A DNA stretch of 64,000 bases from Conchocele bisecta (taxonomy: Eukaryota; Mollusca; Bivalvia; Lucinida; Thyasiridae), in contig CM055266.1 in the NCBI GenBank assembly GCA_029237695.1, positions 6,644,064 to 6,708,063 of the forward strand. The letters run 5' to 3'. Positions 54,411 through 64,000 of the stretch are shown one piece after another. The position numbers were made by a program, and so were the translations under genes. Position 1 is the first letter of the stretch; the number at the start of each line of letters is the position of its first letter. Under the pieces are notes generated by a model that worked only from the letters and a program-made list of their open reading frames with translations, was not told the DNA's origin and did not search any database.

Positions 54411-54880
54411 GTAAGTATTTGTAAAGTTATAAATATTTAAATTGTATACCAATCGTGTAGATTTATTATCGGCGTTAAGGACTTGGCAAATCGCATGCCA
54501 CGTCCACTGTTTTTTGCAGAAGTTGTCTTTTGAACAATTTTGAGTTTGTATCAGTGCTATCATTAATATTGATTTTCAGGAATTGTTTTTGATTTGTATG
54601 AAAATTTCAGGATTGTTTCATATATAGAAGATTATAAAAAAACATAGTTGAGAACGTGAAAGAACCATACTTCAACTATTCTTCAATTACAAAATTATAA
54701 ACTGTGACCAAACATCTCCGATCATCAATGGTAGACGTGTTGGTGTTATACACATTTAACAAATGATTTAGAAAAATGACTTCTTTGCCTCCGTTCAGAC
54801 TGTAGGGTAATCTTGGTATAGATATTTATCATATTATGATTTGCGATCCAGCTGTGAACGAGAAAATAGTTCCATCAGTC

Positions 54881-55030
54881 GGCAGCACGAGTTACCCAAA
54901 TCTACTAAAATCTTCATTAAAAATAACATTTATGATTCTATACTTTTTCTACAATATATCGTACAATAAGCACATATTTCCGCGTGAAAGCGATTAATAT
55001 ACATGTAGCATTATTATAAAGGGAGACTAC
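54881..55030. repeat. Dispersed repeat, inverted copy of 1781-1988
   Basis: GGCAGCACGA to GGGAGACTAC; the reverse complement follows the 1781-1988 copy block by block with small deletions. It lies in SEC61A intron 1. Confidence 0.7.
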
Positions 55031-55159
55031 AGTGAATGTGTGTGCAACATTTGTTATTCCATACATGAAACCCCAGTCATGCTTCGAACAAGCAATACCG
55101 GGCTACAGGAGGGTGTTATTTAATCAGAACCTACAGTGTCGCAATTTCGATAAGCCACG

Positions 55160-55852
55160 TAGTCCCTGTTCTCATGGATCCGTGCCCCTAAGCACATACA
55201 TTCATATTGTGTGTTATATTCTGATTAATTCCTGAAAATGTATACATGAACATAAAGTTCAAACACTTGACTATGAGTGCACATAAGGAATTCGTCAAAA
55301 TTGTTGTTAATGCAAGTCTTAGTGAATAAGCATATTCTAAGAATAGTTTTAATTGAAAACTATTTTAAAAAGGTATTAAGTTGTTTCCCACAGATTTCTA
55401 AGTTACAGTTACATACAATTGTGATTTACGACATATTTTGTGATTTCTCTACATTCTTCCTTAGTCTGAAGAGGGTCTGTTCGCAAATTATGCATAAAAT
55501 GTGATATATGTTGATTTCTAGGTGAATCTGGACTTCACCATATTTAAATTTGATGCATCTAGGCAGCAACACTCCTTTATTGTATGAGTGATTAAGGAAT
55601 GTCACTCAAATGTGAAAAGAGTTGTAGGGCACAGACCTGATGAGAAGTTTCAAGATCAATTAGGTGACTTGGATGGGTTATTTCTGGAGACTAAGACTTG
55701 TATAAACAACAATTTTGGCGAATTCCTTATGTGCACTCGTAGTCAAGTGTTCAAACTTTATGTTGATGTATACATTTTCAGGAATTAATCATAATGTAAC
55801 ACACAATATGAATATATGTGCTTAGAGGCACGGATGCATGAGAACTGGGACT
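55160..55852. mobile_element. Long inverted-repeat element in SEC61A intron 1
   Basis: Arms of ~165 bp: AGTCCCTGTTCTCATGGATC, AATTCCTGAAAATGTATACA and GAGTGCACATAAGGAATTCG on the left face GAACTGGGACT, TGTATACATTTTCAGGAATT and CGAATTCCTTATGTGCACTC on the right. About 370 bp lies between. The 66-codon frame at 55588-55788 is only the arm read through. Confidence 0.8.
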
Positions 55853-56282
55853 ATACTTTGAGGGAGTACTCTTTTATTTTTCATTCATGAATATCTGAGA
55901 AAAATTGTACTGAAATCAACAATATAATGCTGGTGTATGTTTGTAAATGTAAACTATGGTTCAATCCAGGTGTTTATACAGTTAGATGCTGTATATTCAA
56001 TTTTATTGAAAAATATAAAATGCCAATAAACAAATAGCACCTATCACGAGTCTCACGACCCAACTTGATTGGGTCGGTGATGTTCTCGACTAAGCCTTTG
56101 TAATGTTTCTACACAAGACATACAGTACCTAGGGATTGTCGAGATTGAAATATTAATCCACTTCACAAAAAAGGATCCAGAATATCCAGCAATAACTACA
56201 GACCAGCTACATTAACATATTAAGTTGTAAAGCTTCTTGAACCTATTCTGCTTGATTATCTAAAATGTATCGGTGTGCTTTC

Positions 56283-56635
56283 CAGAGCTCCAGATAAGTT
56301 TTGTATCTGAAGAGTATTATACGCCCTGATTTCAAAATCATTGCGTTTTTTACTGTTACAAATCGATTATTGATTTTCTTCATTACTAAATAGGGAACAA
56401 ATGATATTTAAACATTCACTTGTTTGAGCTGCAAAAAGCAAACAGTGTTTGCTTTTTGCAGCTCAAATAAGTAAATTTTTAACTTTATGACAGTATTTTC
56501 ACTACTCGATTTGAAAATCAATGCGTATTTTCACATTGCTGTGCATGTTTTGTACTCCCTCTTTTGATAATCAATGCATATTCAGCTAAAATAATTGCGT
56601 AAAATATGCCAATACACACCTTATCTGGAGCTCTG
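56283..56635. mobile_element. Family B MITE with 6 bp target duplication
   Basis: CAGAGCTCCAGATAAGTTTT at the left; CACCTTATCTGGAGCTCTG at the right. Flanked by GCTTTC at 56277-56282 and 56636-56641. Central hairpin GCAAAAAGCAAACAGTGTTTGC in part. Confidence 0.88.
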
Positions 56636-57103
56636 GCTTTCTTTCGATCAACACTGCTGCCAGTCAGGATGTTCCCGTGTTACACAACTGTTGGATTCCG
56701 TGAATGATTTGGCTTCTTCATGGGATGATAAGGTGCAGACAGAAGTTATTGAAATGGATTTTGCAAAGGCCATCGAAATCGTTCTTCATACTTTTGTAAC
56801 GTTACAAGGGGTTTTGCATGGCTCAAATTTTGTATATACATGTATATTATTTGTTTTATTATACCCCCCGACATACAGCATATGTTGACAGGTACATAGT
56901 TTTCATAATTCCGTCAATCCACATTAAAGTTTTTGGGTATGCATTATGTTTGTAACGGTAAGTCGGATTGACCTTAAACTTCATTTAATTCCTTATCATT
57001 ATACATATTTTCATTCCATATACCACACCCATGCGGCCTTCATGTCCAATGTCAAATTACTTAGAAATTTGCATCTGTAACATTTGTGTTCATCTTTTCG
57101 CAA

Positions 57104-57497
57104 GGTGTATGATCACGTAGTACTAACAACAACAACAAGTACCGATTCAAAGTACATATTATTTTATAGTGTCCTTATTACGTAACAGATTTTGATGTAA
57201 TATGGCTCATCAAACGCGTCTTGTTAAGCTGCATTTGGTGGTCTCTTTATTTTCGCCCAAACTTCTGTCGTTTTTGCGAAGAATCGATTTCCGTGTTTCC
57301 GACATGGAAATGGATTCTTCGCAAAAACGACATAACAAGTCTGTGCCAAACTCCCTAGACCACCAAATGCAACTCATGAAGATGTGTTTGCTGCGCCACA
57401 TTTCATCAACATCCATTGCATATTAAGGAAAATATCAAATAATACTTAATTTGGAGTGGGCGACGTTGTTGTTGTTGTAACCACGTGATCATACACC
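57104..57497. mobile_element. Family J fold-back element
   Basis: GGTGTATGATCACGTAGTAC at the left and CCACGTGATCATACACC at the right, inner TTAAGCTGCATTTGGTGG arms and GTTTTTGCGAAGAATCGA apex. Closely similar to 22722-23087. Confidence 0.9.
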
Positions 57498-58246
57498 TGG
57501 TTTCGGGGAACCCATTATCCCTGCAAAGGTAAGTCGGATTGTCAAGGTCAAATTACTTATTACAGTTGCGTTAAAAAAATTATGTCATTCCAGGCAGGCG
57601 GCTGGGGGTATACGTGAGCCCCTGTTCACTTTATCTAGTTCGTAAATGTCTATTCCAAATGCCAAAAAAAAATGCTTATGATTTCAGTGCTCGAAAGTTT
57701 AGACTGGCTAAATGAATTACAATTTAATTTACATAAGGTTGGCTTCCGTTCAGATATTGGGGAAAACATTCTATTCTGGTAGTCTCATCATTACATAGAC
57801 TGCACGAAGACATAGTTGTTGAATCCAGTGGAGATACATGTACTTTGAATAAACACCGGAATCACTTTAGTACATGTACAAAGCGACTATAGAACCAAGT
57901 AACCAGATAAATAAAAAAATGTTCATAACTCCAATTGCTGTTAATGAAAGCTCTGTTATTTACTTGTTTGATGTCAAATGCTGGGAATATGTTGTGTAAC
58001 AAATAATGTGTACAGATTCATTGATATAATCTCAAATATAGACAAAATACATGTACAATGTATACATATATGCATCCAACATAGAAGTGTAATAAATATA
58101 ATGTTTGATTGTACATGTTTGAATAGCAGGACGTAATGCACTTGTGTCCATGCTGCTCTCACTTTATGCAGAAGCCACCACTGTATTATTTCCCACGATT
58201 CAAAATGTACGATGAAATATTCTCTATTTAATTTATTAGCAAACCC
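57498..58246. other. SEC61A intron 1, unassigned part
   Basis: No coding exon or known repeat seen apart from short AT-rich runs. Confidence 0.45.
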
Positions 58247-58408
58247 AATGTTTTATCTACCATTTTGGGTTGGTGTGTCAAATTGGTCTTTTGTGAAGAA
58301 AAGTATTTTTTATCTATGGAAAAATAGTGAATTTTCTGAATTTTAGTGCATCAAATAATAAAAATGTGTGTATTTGATGCACAATTTACTGGTAAATAAA
58401 TCGCTGCA
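58247..58408. repeat. Diverged relative of the 2680-2820 element
   Basis: AATGTTTTATCTACCATTTT, TCTATGGAAAAATAG and TTTTAGTGCATCAAAT appear in the same order as in 2680-2820. The right end is diverged. Confidence 0.5.
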
Positions 58409-58514
58409 CACCACTTACAAGTCTTTAGAATTTCCTGAACACGTTACTTATGAATATCAGAATTGTTGTAGAGTACTGTTAGCTTAATTACTGACTTGAA
58501 CCTTTTTATTTCAG

Positions 58515-58582
58515 TTAAGTTTTTGGAGTTCATACGGCCATTCTGTGCCGTATTGCCAGAAATCGCCAAGCCAGACAGAAAG
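58515..58582 (+). CDS. SEC61A: SEC61A coding exon 2
   Basis: Acceptor TTTTTATTTCAG|TTAAG; with the A from exon 1 it reads [20 protein letters not shown] and DRK, residues 3-25, the cytosolic N-terminus before TM1. Donor AGAAAG|GTGGGT. A family A MITE starts 33 bases after the donor. Confidence 0.9.
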
Positions 58583-58615
58583 GTGGGTGTCGTGACTATT
58601 TATGTCCACCTCAAT

Positions 58616-58982
58616 CAGGGCTCCAGATAAGGAATTAGTAATTGAGTATTGTTACTCCATCATTTCTGAGGCAATTGGGTATTTCAAAATTTTAATTGTG
58701 TAAAATTAAATCACACACTGTTTACACATCAACAGACAGCAATTATTGAATAGTTTGCTTCGAAATGAAAACATGTCTTGGCATTTCATTAGAATTGTCT
58801 CCTTGGAGACAATTCTAATGAAATACCAAGATGTGTATATTTGTGGTCTGTTTATTGTTTTCTGTAGCATGATAAAGATACCACAAAATTGGTATTGCTT
58901 TTTGATACTGATTTCAATTGGGTTTTGCGGCAATTTTAATTGGGTATTTACGCAAAAAATACGCAGCTTATCTGGAGCTCTG
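58616..58982. mobile_element. Family A MITE in SEC61A intron 2
   Basis: CAGGGCTCCAGATAAGGAAT at the left; CAGCTTATCTGGAGCTCTG at the right. Central GAATTGTCTCCTTGGAGACA hairpin. No clear target duplication (CTCAAT versus GTATTT). Confidence 0.82.
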
Positions 58983-59505
58983 GTATTTAGAGTTACCATT
59001 GTCTGTCCGTCGACATTCTTGTAACTGGTTTTAAAACTGTAGCAGGTGTACATGTATGTATGATACTTGTGTAGTTACACAAAATTAATTTATGTGTTTT
59101 AAAATTCTACTCGTACTCTTGGATCATAGATTATCTCCCGTTTCAAGACTTGAAATATTGCTGCATGTATTTTGACTTGCAACTGGTGAAGCTTTTAAAC
59201 CATAATACATGTATGCTTGAATACTTAGGAAAATACACCTGTCCTAAATGTGAAAGATTTGAATGCAAAATGGATATTGTCTTGTTGTAAATTTAGCCTC
59301 TCTGCATCGCTTAGATCAACGTTTTTGATCAAATTCTGTCAACAATTGATTTTATTGATCAAACCTAGAAATCAAAAGTTAAATTTTCAAAAGTAAAGTT
59401 CCATAAATTTAATATGTTTAATTGTCCAAAACGTATTTGCTGCTTTGTATGTTTCTGATTGCAAAACACACACATACATTACAGAATGGTCATGTACCTG
59501 ATTTA

Positions 59506-60107
<602 letters not shown>

Positions 60108-60110
60108 TGA

Positions 60111-60292
60111 TGACCCTTACAAGGCTTAATTTATTTGTGTCATCTACTTATTTTTTATTTTCCATTTTTCTCAGAAAAACATGGTCTGGCAGCACTTTCC
60201 AGTGGAAATGATTCTAAAGTGCTGCCAAACCCTGTTTTCATTTAAAAACATCAGCAGACGACAATTTTTGTTTCCCTTATTCTAAGGGTTAA
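60111..60292. mobile_element. Family H MITE in SEC61A intron 3
   Basis: ACCCTTACAAGGCTTAATTT at the left; TTATTCTAAGGGTTAA at the right. Apex GGCAGCACTTTCCAGTGG with ATTCTAAAGTGCTGCC pairing. Confidence 0.75.
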
Positions 60293-60312
60293 TGGCACAC
60301 ATACTAGTAGTT

Positions 60313-60415
60313 TCAAATTGTTGCGAGCATTTTGTACTCACGCTTTTGAAAATCAATGCATATCCAGCTAAATAGATGCATAAGTTCACCAATACACGCC
60401 TTATCTGGATCTCTG
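60313..60415. mobile_element. Family B right-end fragment
   Basis: TTGTACTCACGCTTTTGAAA, ATCAATGCATATCCAGCTAA and terminal CGCCTTATCTGGATCTCTG match the right end of 56283-56635. Confidence 0.7.
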
Positions 60416-60450
60416 TGGCTCCTTCTGTAAATATTAAAAGCCACAAAATG

Positions 60451-60689
<239 letters not shown>

Positions 60690-61120
60690 TAGCTGTATAT
60701 ACTGAAATCTGGGTTTATATAAGTGACAAAATGTTGTATTATTATAATGGGACAGTTTCCAATTTTCTTGTGAATGTGTTTTACTGGTTTGGTTAAAGTC
60801 TTGCCTCTAATGAGGTGGGGAGGGGGGGGAACCTTAGTGCATATGAAATTTATGGCCAGGTGAATCAGGGTTTTCAATATGCTGCAAACTTGACGGTCAA
60901 AATGGCCAATCAACATAAAATAGTTTAAATATGTTGAATAATGCAGCAAAATTGGCCATTCTGTCAAAAATAGGTTACATAGGCCATACTACCCAAATGT
61001 ATTACTATTGAAAACCCTGGATAAAGTATCGCAATCACTACTTTTAAGTGGCGACTGCCAACAGCGATTTATCATGCAATATAAGTGACCTGTTAGTGAC
61101 GTGTGACCGGGTGTTTTCAG

Positions 61121-61230
61121 TGTTTGGTATGGTGATTACCGTGGGCCAGGCCATTGTGTACGTGATGACCGGCATGTATGGTGACCCGTCCGAGGTCGGG
61201 CCCGGCGTCTGTCTCCTCATCATCATTCAG
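61121..61230 (+). CDS. SEC61A: SEC61A coding exon 5
   Basis: Acceptor GTGTTTTCAG|TGTTTGG. Reads [20 protein letters not shown] and [19 protein letters not shown]3 and the following loop. Donor ATTCAG|GTATAG. Confidence 0.92.
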
Positions 61231-61304
61231 GTATAGTATAACCTCTACCCAATCAATACGTGTACCGTTTTGTGCCCTTTTCCACCTCTGATAGCCAATG
61301 TCTA

Positions 61305-61402
61305 TTAACCCTTACAATGCTGAATTAAATTTTTTCGTATGCTGTGTATTGCTTAATTTCCATTTTTCTCAACAAAAAACATGGTTTGGCAGCAATTTAG
61401 AA
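61305..61402. mobile_element. Family H left half
   Basis: TTAACCCTTACAATGCTGAA, then CAACAAAAAACATGGTTTGG and CAGCAATTTAGAAT. It stops at the hairpin apex and is joined to family A. Confidence 0.65.
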
Positions 61403-61667
61403 TAGTTTGCTTCGAAATGAAAACGTGTCTTGGCATTTCATTAGAATTGTCTCCTTTGAGACAATTCTAATGAAATACCAAGATGTGTTTTCATTGAAAA
61501 TAAGAAAAAATATGTTATATTTGTGGTCTGATTATTGTTTTCTGCAGCATGATACAGGTACCACAAAATTGTTATTGCTTTTTGATACTCGCTACTTCTG
61601 ATTTCAATTGGGTTTTGGCAATTTTAATTGGGTATTTAAGCAAATACGCAGCTTATCTGGAGCTCTG
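61400..61667. mobile_element. Family A MITE lacking its left end
   Basis: Begins AATAGTTTGCTTCGAAATGA, includes the GAATTGTCTCCTTTGAGACA hairpin and ends CAGCTTATCTGGAGCTCTG. The first ~135 bases of the family are missing. Confidence 0.8.
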
Positions 61668-61733
61668 ACTCTAACTGGTAATTTTTGTTGGCCAGTGGCA
61701 CCCTTGATTGACCATGTGACCGTTATATTACAG

Positions 61734-61887
61734 CTGTTTGTGGCAGGCCTGATTGTACTGCTGCTCGACGAGTTGTTACAGAAAGGTTATGGCCTCGGCT
61801 CAGGCATCTCGCTGTTTATCGCCACGAACATCTGTGAAACCATCGTCTGGAAGGCATTCAGTCCAGCTACCGTCAATACTGGCAGAG
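61734..61887 (+). CDS. SEC61A: SEC61A coding exon 6
   Basis: Acceptor ATATTACAG|CTGTTTG. Reads [40 protein letters not shown] and [13 protein letters not shown]4, TM5 and the GSGISLFI segment are characteristic. Donor GCAGAG|GTAGGT. Confidence 0.93.
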
Positions 61888-62321
61888 GTAGGTTGTTAGC
61901 TCCTCGTTGTAATTTATTACAGTGCGTGCGAAATTCCAACTGTGAAGGAAGGTATTTGAAATACAAATATTAATTTTTACGTTCCTGGGGCGTGTGAAAT
62001 AAACTTTGCTTAATAAAACTGTCTGTATAATTTTAGATACAATAATAACCCTAAATATTACCAGTGTAATTCGGCTGAAATTGACCGTGGCAACTATTTG
62101 ACATCAAATAGTGAATATCTCCTGATCCGTTTGTCATATATTTACCAAACTTCATAATTATCCACATAGTGTCATTTGTGTGACCTTGTTGACCGTGACG
62201 TTTGTATCAATACTTTGGACTTCCTCGTACTGTTACCTTGACCTTGGTGAATGCCTCGTTTAGTGGGCGAGACACTGCCCGGGGATCGCCTTGTGACTAA
62301 ACTGACCAATCTCTGTTACAG

Positions 62322-62482
62322 GTACGGAGTTTGAGGGCGCGATCATTGCGCTGTTCCACCTGATAGCCACAAAGCAGGACAAGGTGCGAGGTCTACGCGA
62401 GGCCTTCTACAGACAGAATCTGCCCAACCTGATGAACCTCATGGCCACCATTCTCGTCTTTGGAATTGTCATATACTTCCAG
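62322..62482 (+). CDS. SEC61A: SEC61A coding exon 7
   Basis: Acceptor CTGTTACAG|GTACGG. Reads [40 protein letters not shown] and [16 protein letters not shown]6 and the cytosolic loop 6 that contacts the ribosome. Donor TTCCAG|GTACAC. Confidence 0.93.
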
Positions 62483-62631
62483 GTACACTTTACCGTGGCA
62501 AAAGGCACTGGTCTTTCGGATAAGACATGAAATTGAGTTGCAGTCTCGATTGCCTTAGCTATTACTGGGGCATTACATCCCGTCGTTCACTGCCATCGCC
62601 CCCACCCCATGATAAAACATATTCTCCTGTT

Positions 62632-62825
62632 TGTAGATTGTATGTGATTTTTCATGAAAATATTTACGGTACTTTTCCTAAATTACGTCGAAAGTTGACG
62701 GAATGTTCAGAGCAAATGCGGGCGGATTGCTATTAAAATTGTCAACTTTCTATGTCATTTCTGTAAATATTTTTCATGAAAAACTGCACATCTTGTTAGG
62801 AATAAAATTACATGGTTTGTCTCGT
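62632..62825. mobile_element. Family N inverted-repeat element in SEC61A intron 7
   Basis: TTTTTCATGAAAATATTTAC with AAGTTGACGGAATG on the left; AATTGTCAACTTTC and GTAAATATTTTTCATGAAAA on the right. Confidence 0.65.
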
Positions 62826-62993
62826 ATTGTGTAGTTGCGGTTGAATATTAACACTACAGGCTGCAATCGCAATTTCTATAAACGATGAGTCCGCTCATAA
62901 TGTTATTTAAAACCTGTTTGCAAAACACCAATTTAATTGCATAGTCTAAATAGTTACCTGTCCACACCAGTTATTTAAGGGCGAAAGAGTTGA

Positions 62994-63170
<177 letters not shown>

Positions 63171-63203
63171 TGATTGTTCATTTTATAGTCGCAGTTGTTA
63201 TCG

Positions 63204-63300
63204 GCTAACCCTTAGAATGGTGGTAACTAAATTGTCGTCTGCTGTTTCATTTTTTTGCCTTTATTCTCAACAAAAACATGGTTGGCAGAACTTCAGAATC
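63204..63300. mobile_element. Family H left half
   Basis: GGCTAACCCTTAGAATGGTG, CAACAAAAACATGGTTGGCA and AACTTCAGAATCAATT. It ends at the hairpin apex about 20 bases before a family E copy. Confidence 0.6.
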
Positions 63301-63320
63301 AATTGATTAATAAAGATAAA

Positions 63321-63558
63321 TGTGGCTGTGACCGAAGAAATGTGGCTTATGAGTTTTGCGACCAGTGTACATCCAGATCAGCCTATGAATCCGCACAGTC
63401 TGATAAGGATCTGCACTGTTTGATATTCCATCGATGAAACACCCGTCGTGTTTTGAACAAGCAATATAGATCGTTATCAGGCTACAGGAGTGTGCTATTT
63501 GATCAGGAGCTACACTGGTCAGAAATCCTATAAGCCCCATTTCTCCAGTCACAGCCAC
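63321..63558. mobile_element. Family E MITE, full length
   Basis: TGTGGCTGTGACCGAAGAAA at the left; ATTTCTCCAGTCACAGCCAC at the right. Internal CATCCAGATCAGCCTATGAA and TCAGGAGCTACACTGGTCAG. Confidence 0.85.
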
Positions 63559-63705
63559 TGCCGATGCCAATAAACAGATTTTCCGACCTATCATTTTCTG
63601 ATATACGCCGCAAATTTGAAAATTACAATACAGTTAACCCTATATTCATGAGCTATGTATGTGTCATATTGCACCTAATTTATAATTTCTTGTTCTCTTT
63701 TACAG

Positions 63706-63762
63706 ATGTTAGCCACAAAATTCAATGGAAACTTCTTCATCAACTTATTAGGAGTCTGGGCT
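63706..63762 (+). CDS. SEC61A: SEC61A coding exon 9 (last in window)
   Basis: Acceptor TCTTTTACAG|ATGTTAGCC. Reads MLATKFNGNFFINLLGVWA, matching the MLS..F.GN...LLG.W segment after TM7. Donor GGGCT|GTAAGT. The remaining ~150 residues (TM8-TM10) lie to the right. Confidence 0.92.
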
Positions 63763-63929
63763 GTAAGTATTCTCAAATTTCATGTTCGCTACTTCTTCTT
63801 GAAGTGATTTTGCAATAATTCTCGTAGACAATTTCAGTCTCCTACGGCTAGTTTAGGTGAAGACTTGTAGTACATGTCATGTGTACAAAACTTATTTGGA
63901 GAATCTGAGCCGATATTAAATTGTTGTCT

Positions 63930-64000
63930 CGGAGCTCCTGTTACGGTGCGTAATTTGACCAACTTGGGGTGAAATTTTGTTATTTCTTCATCAAAAATGG
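63930..64000. mobile_element. Family M element, cut by the window edge
   Basis: CGGAGCTCCTGTTACGGTGC then GTAATTTGACCAACTTGGGG matches the left end of 14409 and shows the GGAGCTCC terminus lost there. Confidence 0.7.

Noticed and set aside
55588..55788. 66-codon + strand frame
   Set aside because: Coincides with the right arm and inner part of a long inverted-repeat element.

Overview
This window is animal nuclear DNA, not bacterial. It has split genes with GT..AG introns and is AT-rich. It is crowded with fold-back (MITE-like) elements, SINE-like retroposons, degenerate LINEs and satellite-like arrays. The mix of elements, including (CACT)n and (AAAC)n-tailed SINEs, ~168 bp tandem cores and I/jockey-type LINEs, suggests a lophotrochozoan, most likely a bivalve mollusc. 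That assignment is inference from style, not from a species-specific marker.

Two conserved genes can be read with confidence, both on the + strand and both acting at the endoplasmic reticulum. DNAJB9/ERdj4 (coding exons 3625-3847, 6073-6609, 7971-8044; 277 aa) is an ER-lumenal J-protein co-chaperone of BiP. It has a signal sequence, an HPD motif, an unusually His/Asp/Asn-rich middle and the conserved C-terminal tail. SEC61A, the pore subunit of the ER translocon, starts at 54404 with an exon holding only 7 coding bases. It continues through eight more coding exons (58515-63762, residues 1-325) and runs off the right edge. A possible third gene is a 74-aa single-pass membrane protein on the - strand (26405-26181).

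Layout: 1-3.6 kb upstream repeats; 3.6-8.2 kb DNAJB9 with MITE-filled introns; 8.2-26 kb MITEs, palindromes and SINEs; 26.2 kb small membrane ORF; 27-33 kb MITEs and a 168 bp tandem array; 33-36.7 kb two unrelated tandem arrays; 36.7-44.6 kb a decayed I-type LINE on the - strand with a 1.2 kb insertion and an internal duplication; 45.8-46.2 kb a small palindromic iteron element; 46.8-54 kb an OTU-like remnant, three further LINE relics and a tRNA-type SINE, all old; 54.2-64 kb SEC61A, whose introns are largely made of MITEs.

The mobile DNA falls into recurrent families, labelled here by letters. A and B share a CAGRGCTCCAGATAAG terminus and several copies have 6 bp target duplications. C has GTAGCCTATTTC ends. 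D has CTGTTTCACG ends. E has GTGGCTGTGAC ends. F has AAAGGTACATGCCCAC ends. G and H have AACCCTT ends. I is pogo/Tigger-like. J has GGTGTATGATCACGTG ends. K is a pure palindrome. L, M and N are further fold-backs. S1 and S2 are related SINE-like retroposons. Several are nested, which gives a relative age order. The most noteworthy single observation is that the 3' splice site of SEC61A coding exon 4 lies at the end of a family C element.
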